From DAOTVC01 sp034437215 (GTDB lineage Bacteria; Chloroflexota; Anaerolineae; B4-G1; SLSP01), in assembly GCA_034437215.1 (NCBI GenBank), contig DAOTVC010000003.1:8390-72389 (forward strand): a stretch of DNA of 64,000 nt, given 5' to 3'. The translations under genes and the position numbers were made by a program. The notes below the pieces were generated by a model, which ran no database searches, was not told the origin of the DNA, and saw nothing but the letters and a program-made list of their open reading frames with translations. This document shows positions 33,829 through 41,882 of the stretch, one piece after another; position 1 is the stretch's first letter; each line of letters starts with the position of its first letter.

Positions 33829-34203
33829 CTACAGAATGATTGCCAGCTCTTCGGCAGCCCGTCGCATATCGAGGAAGAGAAGCCCCAACTTGGCTTGCTG
33901 CCGCGCCAGGACGGTGAGTACAGCCTCTTCACCGACGGCGCGGAGAATGACGTACCCTTTTTCACCTTTCACGTAGACCTCATCCAGCATGCCACGCCCT
34001 AACTCACTGGCAATTCGTTCACCCAGGGAGAGCATGGCAGCGGACATGGCAGAAACACGGTCCTCTTCTACCCCTTGGGGCAGGGAAGAGGCAATGGAAA
34101 GACCATCTACGCTGACGATGGCGGCAGCTTCGATGTCGGGGCTGCTGACCTGCAGGTCGCGCAAGCGCTCAACCATGCGTTCTGTACGAGATCGACTGGC
34201 CAT
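33829..34203 (-). CDS. Roadblock/LC7-domain protein
   Basis: This 124-residue protein is one roadblock/LC7 domain: VERLRDLQVSSPDIEAAAIV, SVDGLSIASSLP, AAMLSLGERIASELG, GYVILRAVGEEAVLTVLA. In bacteria such proteins (MglB-like) usually regulate small Ras-like GTPases, but no MglA-type GTPase is in this window. GGAGG lies 9 bases before the ATG. It is the first gene of the three-gene operon with V4R and receiver proteins. Confidence 0.92.
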   Translation of the reverse strand: MASRSRTERMVERLRDLQVSSPDIEAAAIVSVDGLSIASSLPQGVEEDRVSAMSAAMLSLGERIASELGRGMLDEVYVKGEKGYVILRAVGEEAVLTVLARQQAKLGLLFLDMRRAAEELAIIL

Positions 34204-34287
34204 AGTTTATGTCCTCCAGTTTCGGGGTTACATCTCTCAGCGGTTGAACGCTCTACATCCAACCTCGCTGGAGACTCAGATAAAGTT

Positions 34288-34316
34288 ATAAAAAGGTTAC
34301 CACAGGACCATAGCAA
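34288..34316 (-). promoter_or_regulatory. Weak candidate promoter of the roadblock operon
   Basis: On the minus strand, TTGCTA, a 17-base spacer and TTTTAT lie ~90 bases upstream of the roadblock gene. The ~200-base gap to the ABC exporter gene is otherwise AT-rich and featureless. Confidence 0.35.
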
Positions 34317-34413
34317 TGTCAAGAAAGCTACTTTTCACTCGCCGACGTGTAAAGTTTCCATCAGACCTATTTTATACGAGCTTTGGACAATGGCAACTGC
34401 CCGCTGCGCAGGG

Positions 34414-36237
34414 CTATGAAGATGGCGGGCACTGCGGGGCTGCCGCGGTCTTTGCCGTCGTTGTCGCCTCGGCAAACTGGCTGGTGTAGAGCCGGTAGTA
34501 GAAGCCTTCGGCCTCCATCAAGCTGCGATGGTTGCCCTGCTCGATAATGTGACCTTCGCACAAGACGAGGACCTTGTCGGCGTCGTGGATGGTGCTGAGC
34601 CGGTGGGCGATGACGATACTCGTGCGCCCCTGCATCAGGCGCCCCAACGCCTCCTGGATCAACTGCTCCGTCCGGGTGTCCACGCTCGAGGTGGCCTCGT
34701 CGAGGACGAGGATGCGGGGATCCGCCAGGACGGCCCGGGCGATGGAGAGAAGCTGGCGCTGCCCCTGGCTGAGGCTGCTGCCCTCCTCGCCCAGCTCCGT
34801 CTCGTAGCCCTCGGGGAGCCGCACGACGAAGTCGTGAACGCCGGCGATCTGAGCAGCCTCCACGACCTCCTCGTCGGTGGCCTCCAGACGCCCGTACCGG
34901 ATGTTCTCCATCACCGTCGTGGAGAAGAGGAAGGTGTCCTGGAGCACCATGCCGACCCGCTCGCGCAGGCTCTCGACGGCGAGGGCGCGGACGTCGTGCC
35001 CGTCCACGAGAATCTGACCCTCGTCCACGTCGTAGAAGCGCATGAGCAGGTTCACCATGGTCGTCTTGCCGGCACCCGTCGGCCCGACGATGGCGATTAT
35101 CTCCCCGGGCTCTGCCTCGAAGGAGATCTGCTTCAGGACCGGCTGCGCCTCTTCGTAGCCGAAGGTGACCTCGTCGAAGACGATCCTGCCCGCGACGCGA
35201 GGCGCGCTGATCGCGTCCTGAACATCCTGAATGTCCGGCTCCTCGTCCAGCAGGTTGAAGATGCGCTCGGCGGCGGCGATGGCGGTCTGCACCTGGGCGT
35301 AGAGGACGCCGATGGCCCGTACGGGCTGGAAGAAGCGCCGCACGTAGGTCAGGAAGGTGATGATGGTGCCCAGGGTGACCAACTCGCGGAGGGCCATCGT
35401 GCTGCCGGCCCCGAGGACGAGGGCGATACCGATGGTGCTGAAGATATCCAGTGCCGGACGGAAGGCCGAGGTCACCGTCTGGGCCTGGACGTTGGCGTCC
35501 CGGCTGGCAGCATTCACGCGCCGGAACTCGCGGATGGTCTCCTGCTCGCGGCCGAAGGCCTGGACCACCCGCACCCCCGAGATGTTCTCCTCCAGCTCGG
35601 AGCTGACCGCGCCCACCTTCTCGCGGGAGAGGCGCGCGGCGTCCCGGGCCCTGCGCGAGAAGTAGAAGGTGCTCAGGAGCATGAAGGGGATCACGCTCAT
35701 GCTGATGAGGGCCAGCTGCCAGTTGATCACCAGCATGGCGATCAACACCCCTACCAGGAAGAGCCCGTTGGAGAGGAACTGGACCGCGCCCATCGTCAGG
35801 ATGCGGTTGATGACGTCGGTGTCGCTCGTCAGCCGGGCCATCAGATCGCCCGCCTCACGGTGGTCGAAGAAGCGCAGGGAGAGGCGCTGCAGCTGGGCGA
35901 AGATCTGCTGTCGCATCCGGTAGAGCACCTGCTGGCCCACGGTGATCGTGGTGCGGAACTGCAGTCCGCGGGTGGCCCAGGCGACCACGTAGACGCCCAG
36001 GAGCAGGAGCATGGTGCGGTTGAGGCCCGTAAGGTCATTGCCGGTGACGAAACGCTCCACGGCGAGCCCCAGCAGATAGGGCGCCGCCAGCTCTGCCAGG
36101 GTGTTGATCAGCACCATCAGCCCGGCCACGAGGAGCGGGCCGCGGTGCGGCTCCAGGTAGCGGAGCAGCCGGCGAAAGGTGGTGCTGGCGTTCTCTGCCC
36201 GCTCCGTGGGGCTGGTGAGAGCTCTCCCGTGCATCAT
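34414..36237 (-). CDS. ABC exporter half-transporter B (permease-ATPase)
   Basis: This 607-residue fused transporter has six N-terminal helices (type IV exporter fold, ~30-330) and a nucleotide-binding domain. It has Walker A GPTGAGKTTM, Q-loop, signature SLSQGQRQLLSIARA (LSQGQ), Walker B RILVLDEATSSVD and an H-loop in VIAHRLSTI. The catalytic Glu after Walker B is present. Its start overlaps the preceding transporter stop (ATGATG), with GGAGG upstream. The two unequal half-transporters should form a heterodimeric drug or lipid exporter. Confidence 0.93.
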   Translation of the reverse strand: MMHGRALTSPTERAENASTTFRRLLRYLEPHRGPLLVAGLMVLINTLAELAAPYLLGLAVERFVTGNDLTGLNRTMLLLLGVYVVAWATRGLQFRTTITVGQQVLYRMRQQIFAQLQRLSLRFFDHREAGDLMARLTSDTDVINRILTMGAVQFLSNGLFLVGVLIAMLVINWQLALISMSVIPFMLLSTFYFSRRARDAARLSREKVGAVSSELEENISGVRVVQAFGREQETIREFRRVNAASRDANVQAQTVTSAFRPALDIFSTIGIALVLGAGSTMALRELVTLGTIITFLTYVRRFFQPVRAIGVLYAQVQTAIAAAERIFNLLDEEPDIQDVQDAISAPRVAGRIVFDEVTFGYEEAQPVLKQISFEAEPGEIIAIVGPTGAGKTTMVNLLMRFYDVDEGQILVDGHDVRALAVESLRERVGMVLQDTFLFSTTVMENIRYGRLEATDEEVVEAAQIAGVHDFVVRLPEGYETELGEEGSSLSQGQRQLLSIARAVLADPRILVLDEATSSVDTRTEQLIQEALGRLMQGRTSIVIAHRLSTIHDADKVLVLCEGHIIEQGNHRSLMEAEGFYYRLYTSQFAEATTTAKTAAAPQCPPSS

Positions 36238-38024
36238 GAGGCCACCTCCTGGGGAGTCACGTCGGCTGCGTAGAGCAGATAGTCGGTGCCCGTCTCGTCG
36301 TCCCCCTCCAGCTGGCTGTAGTAGATCTCGGCGTAGAGAGGGCTCGTCTCCAGAAGCTCCTCGTGCTTGCCGAGGGCCGCGATCTGCCCCGCCTCGAGCA
36401 CCAGGATCAGGTCCGCATCTCGCACCGTGGAGACCCGTTGGGCGATGATGAAGCTCGTCCGCCCCTCCATCAGCCGCTCCAGCGCTTGGCGGAGCTTCAA
36501 TTCCGTCTGGAAGTCGACGGCGCTGGTCGCATCGTCCAGAATCAGCACCTGGGGATTGATGAGCAGGGCGCGGGCGATGGCGACGCGCTGCTTCTGCCCT
36601 CCCGAGAGCTGGACGCCCCGCTCCCCGATCTGGGTCTCGTAGCCGTTGGGGAAGGCGGTGATGAAGTCGTGGGCCTGGGCCGCCTGGGCGGCTTCAACGA
36701 TCTCCTCCAGGGTGGCGTCCGGCCGTCCGAAGGCGATGTTCTCCTGGATCGTGCCGCCGAAGAGGAGCGTCTCCTGCAGAACGCTGCCTACCTGCTGTCG
36801 CAGCGAATCGAGGGTGACGTCCCGCACGTCCTGCCCGTCGATACAGACCTGCCCCTGCGTCGCGTCGTAGAAGCGGGGAATGAGGTTGGTGATGGTGGAT
36901 TTGCCGGAGCCCGTCGCACCCAGCAGGGCCACACGGTACCCCGGCTCGGCGGTGAAGTCGATGTCCCGCAGAATCCAGGGCTGGTTGTCGAAGTAGCGGA
37001 ACCAGACGTGGTCGAAGGTGATCCGCCCCCGCACCTCGGGGAGGGAGACGGCACCGGGGCGCTCACGGATCTCCATGGGCGTGTCGAGGATCTGGAAGAT
37101 GCGTTGGGCACCGGCCGCAGCTTGGACCAGGTTGGCGAGCAGGAAGCTGATCATAAAGATGGGAAAGAGGGCCATGAGAATGTACTGGGTGAAGGCGACG
37201 AGCTCCCCGATGGTCATCCGCTCGTTGATGACCTGCATCCCGCCCACCCAGGTGACGCCCATCTGGGCCAGGCTGGCGAGGAGAAAGACGAGGGGGATGG
37301 CGAGGGCCAGGATGTGCCCTACCTCGATCTGCACATCCCGCAGCGCCTCATTTTTCTCGGCAAAGCGCGCGATTTCGTAGAGGCGCCGCACGAAGGCCCG
37401 CACCACCCGCACCCCTACGAGATTCTCCTGCAGCACGATGTTGACCTCCTCGAGGCGCTCTTGAGTCGCTGTGAAGAGAGGGCGGGCTTGGGCAAAGAAG
37501 AAGACGAAGACGGCGATGGCGACGGGTCCGATGGCGACCATCACCAGCGTCGTGGTCGGGCTGGTACCTATCATCAGCGAGATGCTCCCTACCAGAAGGA
37601 TGGCTGCGCCCAAGAGTTGCAGGAGGGCCGTGCCGAGGAACTGTTGCACGAGCTCCACGTCGCTCGTCACCCGCGTCAGCAGCTGGCCCGTCTGGGCGCG
37701 ATCGTGGTAGCTGAAGGAGAGGTGCTGGATCTTCTCGTAGAGGTCGTTGCGCATATCGTAGGCGACGCCTTGAGAGACCTGGGCGCTCAGATAGCCCTCC
37801 AGAAAGGTGAAGAGGGCTCGGAGCAGCGCAATGCCCACCATCAGCAGGGCCAGCCGGGTGATGAGTGCGGCGTTGCCCGCGCTCAGCCCCTGGTCGATGA
37901 GTCGCTGGCTGAGGAAGGGGACGGCGAGGTTGCCCGCGGTCGAGATCAGCATCGCGACGAGGGCGATTAACACCAGGAAGAGATACGCCTTGAGGTAGCG
38001 AAAGGTACGTAGGAGAGCTTTCAA
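36234..38024 (-). CDS. ABC exporter half-transporter A (permease-ATPase)
   Basis: This 596-residue half-transporter starts at TTG 38024 with AAGGAG 7 bases upstream. Six helices lie in ~15-310. The ATPase has GATGSGKSTITNLIPRFYD, signature VQLSGGQKQRVAIARAL (LSGGQ) and VLILDDATSAVD. Walker B is followed by Asp instead of the catalytic Glu, and the H-loop position reads IIAQRVST (Gln for His). This is the standard degenerate site of a heterodimeric exporter, so this subunit supplies the non-hydrolytic site and the partner supplies the active one. Expression was probably linked to tetR before repeat copy 6 inserted. Confidence 0.93.
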   Translation of the reverse strand: MKALLRTFRYLKAYLFLVLIALVAMLISTAGNLAVPFLSQRLIDQGLSAGNAALITRLALLMVGIALLRALFTFLEGYLSAQVSQGVAYDMRNDLYEKIQHLSFSYHDRAQTGQLLTRVTSDVELVQQFLGTALLQLLGAAILLVGSISLMIGTSPTTTLVMVAIGPVAIAVFVFFFAQARPLFTATQERLEEVNIVLQENLVGVRVVRAFVRRLYEIARFAEKNEALRDVQIEVGHILALAIPLVFLLASLAQMGVTWVGGMQVINERMTIGELVAFTQYILMALFPIFMISFLLANLVQAAAGAQRIFQILDTPMEIRERPGAVSLPEVRGRITFDHVWFRYFDNQPWILRDIDFTAEPGYRVALLGATGSGKSTITNLIPRFYDATQGQVCIDGQDVRDVTLDSLRQQVGSVLQETLLFGGTIQENIAFGRPDATLEEIVEAAQAAQAHDFITAFPNGYETQIGERGVQLSGGQKQRVAIARALLINPQVLILDDATSAVDFQTELKLRQALERLMEGRTSFIIAQRVSTVRDADLILVLEAGQIAALGKHEELLETSPLYAEIYYSQLEGDDETGTDYLLYAADVTPQEVAS

Positions 38025-38059
38025 CTCTTCACTCCTTGTTCACTCGTAGAGTCTTTAAT

Positions 38060-38238
38060 GGCTCCACTGAAAAAAGGGCCTACCTCACGCCAAGACACAA
38101 AGGTCGCCAAGATTTTTAAAATTGCTTATAATTTTCTTCCATAGTAAGGCGATTCGCATCAAAAATCTATCTCCTACTTGAAATTCCTTTGCGTTCTTGG
38201 CGATTTTGCGTGAGGTTTGGGGTTCTTTTAGGAGAGCC
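38060..38238 (+). repeat. Short mobile repeat, family R (divergent), with target duplication
   Basis: This 179-bp element has ends GGCTCCACTGAAAAAAGG and TTCTTTTAGGAGAGCC. The interior differs from other copies (TCACGCCAAGACACAAAGG and TTGCGTTCTTGGCGATTTTGCG) but has the same layout. An exact 6-bp duplication TTTAAT flanks it (38054-38059 and 38239-38244), extending to CTTTAATG with the terminal bases. It overlaps the 3' end of tetR, supplying 23 codons and the stop. Confidence 0.85.
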
Positions 38239-38823
38239 TTTAATGAGTCCGTAGTAGATCACGTTCATCCCCTGCTCGAGATGCTGGTCCCAGGAGAGGG
38301 CGCTCTCCATCCCACAGATCTGGAGGAGGCAGACGCGAAAGAAGTGCAGGGTGATGAACATGGCGGCGATGTTGACCTCGACGTCGGGTCGGAAGAGCCC
38401 CTGTTCCTGCCCCTCTTCGATAAGCTCGACGATTCTGTCCACGAGGTTGTGGGGCGGGGGCTGGTGGCGGCTCAGGTTCTGGCCCAGGAGGTGGCTCGTC
38501 AGGTGCCGGTAGGGCTTCAGCGCCTGCGCCACCTTTTCCAGCGTGAGGCGGATGCGCTCCGTGGCCGGACGTCCCGCTCCGGGCAGCTCCTCCAGGGCAA
38601 CCTCGATGCGTGTGGAGATCAGGGCGACGAGCAGCGTCTCCTTGCTCTCGAAGTAGTTGAAGAAAGTGCCCTTGGCGACGTCCGCCGCTTCGGCGATCTC
38701 CTCGACGGTCGTCTCGTCGAAGTCCTTCTCAAGCAGGTGCGCGTCGGCTGCTTCCAGGAGACGCCGCCGGGTGCGCTCCTTGCGCCGATCCCATCTGGAG
38801 AGGTTCTCGTTCTCTGAATTCAT
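38167..38823 (-). CDS. TetR-family repressor with repeat-derived C-terminus
   Basis: This 218-residue protein has an N-terminal helix-turn-helix (TTVEEIAEAADVAKGTFFNYF) and a helical ligand-binding region (~70-195). The last 23 residues (from GSPKRTP) are encoded by the inserted repeat. Excising the repeat at its target duplication would give 195 native codons plus DSTSEQGVKS and a TGA overlapping the TTG of the exporter. Two inverted-repeat operators just downstream of the -10 box suggest autorepression, and the downstream exporter is the likely target. Whether the altered tail affects function is unknown. Confidence 0.92.
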   Translation of the reverse strand: MNSENENLSRWDRRKERTRRRLLEAADAHLLEKDFDETTVEEIAEAADVAKGTFFNYFESKETLLVALISTRIEVALEELPGAGRPATERIRLTLEKVAQALKPYRHLTSHLLGQNLSRHQPPPHNLVDRIVELIEEGQEQGLFRPDVEVNIAAMFITLHFFRVCLLQICGMESALSWDQHLEQGMNVIYYGLIKGSPKRTPNLTQNRQERKGISSRR

Positions 38824-38828
38824 AAAAA

Positions 38829-38884
38829 ATGACTCCGGTCATAATTGACTGGGGTCAGTATAGCACGAAGGGGGGAGAAGACAA
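38829..38884 (-). promoter_or_regulatory. tetR promoter and paired operator half-sites
   Basis: On the minus strand, TTGTCT (38884-38879), a 16-base spacer and TATACT (38862-38857) form the promoter. Immediately downstream lie two inverted repeats of the form TGAC-N4-GTCA (38846-38857 and 38830-38841), centred 16 bases apart. These are typical TetR-family operators placed to block transcription start. Confidence 0.65.
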
Positions 38885-38911
38885 TACCCGCAGTTGTCGG
38901 TGGCGCGCCGG

Positions 38912-38964
38912 GCGTCGGCCTACGCCGACGCGGAGAGCGAGTTGGCGCCCGCGTAGGCGGGCGC
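38912..38964. repeat. Twin hairpins with complementary loops
   Basis: Two perfect 8-bp stems stand in tandem: GCGTCGGC-CTAC-GCCGACGC (38912-38931) and GCGCCCGC-GTAG-GCGGGCGC (38945-38964). The loops CTAC and GTAG are complementary and extend to 7 bases (CCTACGC/GCGTAGG). The gap between tetR and fsa holds no gene, only this, the tetR operators, family M copy B and a terminator. Confidence 0.6.
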
Positions 38965-39167
38965 CCGGCCCGCCGAAGGCTCCAGTAGCGTACTTCCCCG
39001 TGGGCCGTTGGCCCCCTGGGCCAGGGGAGTGCGCGTGTATAGGCCGGGCGGTTATGACATCGGGTCATAGAGCGGCATCGGAGTTACCCGTTTATTTTCT
39101 TAAACTCCTTCAGCCGACTGAGGATATGCTTCCGGCAGTGTGCTTGCTGGAGCACACTTTCTTCCTG

Positions 39168-39324
39168 TTAGGGTTCGTAAAAGTATAACTTCCCGATGTC
39201 TCTGGAGTCAGGATGAAAGAGCTCCTCCTGACTCGTTTGAGGGCTGTGCGTCTCCAGCCCTTCCAGCAGTTCGCTACGTTCCCCGAGCACCACCGTCGGG
39301 AAGTTATTTTCTTACAGACGCTTA
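39168..39324 (-). repeat. MITE-like element, family M, copy B
   Basis: This is an inverted copy of the element at 5064-5221. Terminal inverted repeats are at 39173-39196 and 39296-39319, with TAA/TTA at both outer edges. The internal hairpin pairs 39205-39213 with 39226-39234. Confidence 0.8.
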
Positions 39325-39363
39325 GCCTGTGGCTTGAGCCTTTTATCTCCGGATCAGTAAGCA

Positions 39364-39394
39364 GCGCGCCCCGGTACCTGCTACCGGGGCGCGC
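39364..39394 (-). terminator. Terminator-like hairpin after fsa
   Basis: A perfect 13-bp stem GCGCGCCCCGGTA/TACCGGGGCGCGC with a 5-base loop lies just past the fsa stop on the minus strand. The T-run is weak. Confidence 0.6.
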
Positions 39395-39408
39395 CCGCCG
39401 TCCAGACA

Positions 39409-40068
39409 CTACTTGCCCGGGATCTTCTCCCAATCCGCCAGGAACTTCTCCAACCCCACGTCGGTGAAGGGGCTCTTGATCATCTTCTGGAGCGCGCTGA
39501 AGGGCATCGTAATGATGTCGGCGCCGGCGAGCAGGGCCGCCTTCACGTGGGCGGGGTGCCGAATGCTGGCGGCGAGCACCTTGCAGTCGAAGCCGTAGGT
39601 GTCGAAGATGGCCCGGGTCTCCCGCACCGTCTCCATGCCATCCAGACCGGCGTCGTCCATACGCCCCACGAAGACCGAGGCGTAGCTCGCGCCCGCCTTG
39701 GCGGCCAGGAAGGCCTGGTTCGCCGCAAAGATGAGCGTGGCGTTGATGCGCCCATTGGGCCAGCCCGAGACGACCCTCATCGCCTTCAGCCCCTCGACGG
39801 TGGTGGGGAACTTCACGTAGACGTGGTCCGACCAGGAGAGGATCTCCCGCGCCTCCTCGATCATGCCCTCGGCATCGGTGCTGATGACCTCAGCACTCAC
39901 CGAGCCCCCCCCCAGGATCTCGATGATCTTCAGGGTCTGTGACTGGCGGTCCGCCGTCCCCTCCTTCATCATCAGGGACGGATTCGTGGTCACGCCGTCC
40001 AGAACCCCCCAGGACGCGGCTTCACGGATGTCATCCAGATTTGCGGTATCGACAAAGATCTCTGCCAT
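39409..40068 (-). CDS. fsa: Fructose-6-phosphate aldolase / small transaldolase
   Basis: This 219-residue enzyme belongs to the short transaldolase family (FSA/TalC type). FVDTANLDDIREA opens the barrel, GVTTNPSLMMKEG carries the substrate loop, YVKFPTTVEGLKA carries the Schiff-base lysine, and NATLIFAANQAFLAAKAGA and ASIRHPAHVKAALLAGADIITMP follow. It either transfers dihydroxyacetone units in the pentose phosphate pathway or cleaves fructose-6-phosphate; sequence alone does not decide. AAGGAGG lies before the ATG. It appears to be a single-gene unit. Confidence 0.93.
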   Translation of the reverse strand: MAEIFVDTANLDDIREAASWGVLDGVTTNPSLMMKEGTADRQSQTLKIIEILGGGSVSAEVISTDAEGMIEEAREILSWSDHVYVKFPTTVEGLKAMRVVSGWPNGRINATLIFAANQAFLAAKAGASYASVFVGRMDDAGLDGMETVRETRAIFDTYGFDCKVLAASIRHPAHVKAALLAGADIITMPFSALQKMIKSPFTDVGLEKFLADWEKIPGK

Positions 40069-40140
40069 GGTTACCTCCTTGGTGTTGCAATAGACACGCT
40101 CCTTCAGTATATCTCTTTGTGAGCCAAGATCAAAGGAGCG

Positions 40141-41676
40141 CTACACCTCCAGCACCTGCGTCCGGTACTGGAGGGCCTCGGCGAGGTGGTGGGGTTGGAT
40201 GCCCTCTGTTCCCTCGAGATCGGCGATGGTGCGGCTGACCTTCAGCACCCGGTGATAAGCGCGGGCGCTCAGGTGCATCTGGCGCATGGCGGCCCGCATC
40301 AGCGCCTGGGCCTCCTCCCCCAGCTGGCAGAAGCGGCGGATCTCTCCGGGACCCATATCGGCGTTGCAGGCCAGCCCCGCGCCCGCCAGCCGGGTTCGCT
40401 GCTGCGTGCGGGCCCTTTCCACCCGCGCCCGAATGGCGGACGAGGTCTCGCCCAGCGCGCTGCGCATCAGCTTCTCGTAGGGCACCCGCGGCACCTCGAC
40501 GTGGAGGTCGATGCGATCCATCAGCGGGCCGGAGATGCGCTTGCGGTAGCGCTGGATCATGCCCATAGCGCAGGTGCAGGCACGCTCGGGATCCCCGTAG
40601 TAGCCGCAGGGGCAGGGGTTCATGGCGGCGACGAGCACGAAGTTGGCGGGGAAGGTGAAGCTGCCCTGCGCCCGGCTGATGGTGACGACCTTGTCCTCCA
40701 TCGGTTGGCGCATGACCTCGAGGACCCGGCGGCTGAACTCCGGCATCTCGTCGAGGAAGAGGACCCCGCGATGGGCCAGGCTGATCTCCCCGGGGCGGGG
40801 CCAGTGCCCGCCCCCCACGAGACCCGCGTGGCTGATGGTGTGGTGGGGGGCGCGGAAGGGGCGCTGGGAGATGAGCGGGGTGTCGGGCGGCAGCTGGTCG
40901 GCGACGCTGTAGATCCGGGTGACCTCCAGCGCCTCGTCGAGGGAGAGGCTGGGTAGAATGCCCGGGATGGCCCGCGCCATCAGTGTCTTGCCGGCACCGG
41001 GCGGCCCCACCATCATGAGGTTGTGCCCGCCGGCGGCGACGATCTCCAGGGCCCGCTTGGCGTGCTCCTGCCCGCGGATCTCGGCGAAGTCCACCGCCGG
41101 CGCCGGGGGCAGGTCCGCCAGGCGCGCCTGGGGCGGCAGAGGCTGGAGGGGCTCCAGACCCTGTAGGTGGCTGACGAGGGCTGCGAGGGACTCCACCGGG
41201 TAGACCTCAGGGCCGGGGATGAGGGCGGCCTCGGGGGCGTCGATGGCAGGGACGTAGAGGACCGTGACCTCCTCGTAGCGGGCCAGGTCGGCGGCGACGG
41301 GCAGGACGCCGCGCACGTGGCGCAGGGAGCCGTCGAGGGAGAGCTCTCCCATGACCAGGGCGCCGTCGAGGGCGTCGGGAGGCAGCTGCCCGCTCGCCTT
41401 CAGCACGCCGATGGCGATGGGGAGGTCGTAGGCCGGGCCCTCCTTGCGCAGATCGGCGGGGGCCAGGTTGATGGTGATGCGCCGGTTGCCGGGAAAGGTG
41501 AAGCCGCTGTTGCGGATGGCCGCGCGCACCCGTTCGCTGCTCTCCCGGACGGCGGCGTCGGGCAAGCCGACCAGGGTCATGATGCCCGCCTGGCCTGCCC
41601 GCCGCACGTCAACCTCCACCTCGACGGGCTGAGCGTCGAGTCCCAGGACTGCCGCACTTCTGATCTTCGCCAGCAT
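40141..41676 (-). CDS. comM: YifB/ComM-family AAA+ ATPase
   Basis: This 511-residue protein belongs to the Mg-chelatase-like family. An N-terminal LonC-like domain (~1-170, GLPDAAVRESSERVRAA) is followed by the AAA+ core with Walker A GPPGAGKTLMARA, Walker B GVLFLDEMPEF and a zinc-binding-like CPCGYYGDPERACTC. The C-terminal lid ends in SARAYHRVLKVSRTIADLEG. ComM is a hexameric branch-migration helicase used in natural transformation and homologous recombination; general function here is inferred from the family. AAGGGGGG precedes the ATG. Confidence 0.93.
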   Translation of the reverse strand: MLAKIRSAAVLGLDAQPVEVEVDVRRAGQAGIMTLVGLPDAAVRESSERVRAAIRNSGFTFPGNRRITINLAPADLRKEGPAYDLPIAIGVLKASGQLPPDALDGALVMGELSLDGSLRHVRGVLPVAADLARYEEVTVLYVPAIDAPEAALIPGPEVYPVESLAALVSHLQGLEPLQPLPPQARLADLPPAPAVDFAEIRGQEHAKRALEIVAAGGHNLMMVGPPGAGKTLMARAIPGILPSLSLDEALEVTRIYSVADQLPPDTPLISQRPFRAPHHTISHAGLVGGGHWPRPGEISLAHRGVLFLDEMPEFSRRVLEVMRQPMEDKVVTISRAQGSFTFPANFVLVAAMNPCPCGYYGDPERACTCAMGMIQRYRKRISGPLMDRIDLHVEVPRVPYEKLMRSALGETSSAIRARVERARTQQRTRLAGAGLACNADMGPGEIRRFCQLGEEAQALMRAAMRQMHLSARAYHRVLKVSRTIADLEGTEGIQPHHLAEALQYRTQVLEV

Positions 41677-41882
41677 GGCTTCCCCCCTTCAACGTGTAGG
41701 TCGTCGAGACGCCTCTACTGCCCGGAGACCGAGCCGTGAAGTGCGAGTCTCTCCGTACCGACAAGCCGGCGAGCGTCCTTGAGGTGCGAACCCTAGCGTT
41801 CTGCGGTGAGCCAGCTCCGACTATTCAACAGCGAAAGTGTGAAAGATCTGCCCCTCCACCAGCAACAAGACGCGCCCCTCCT

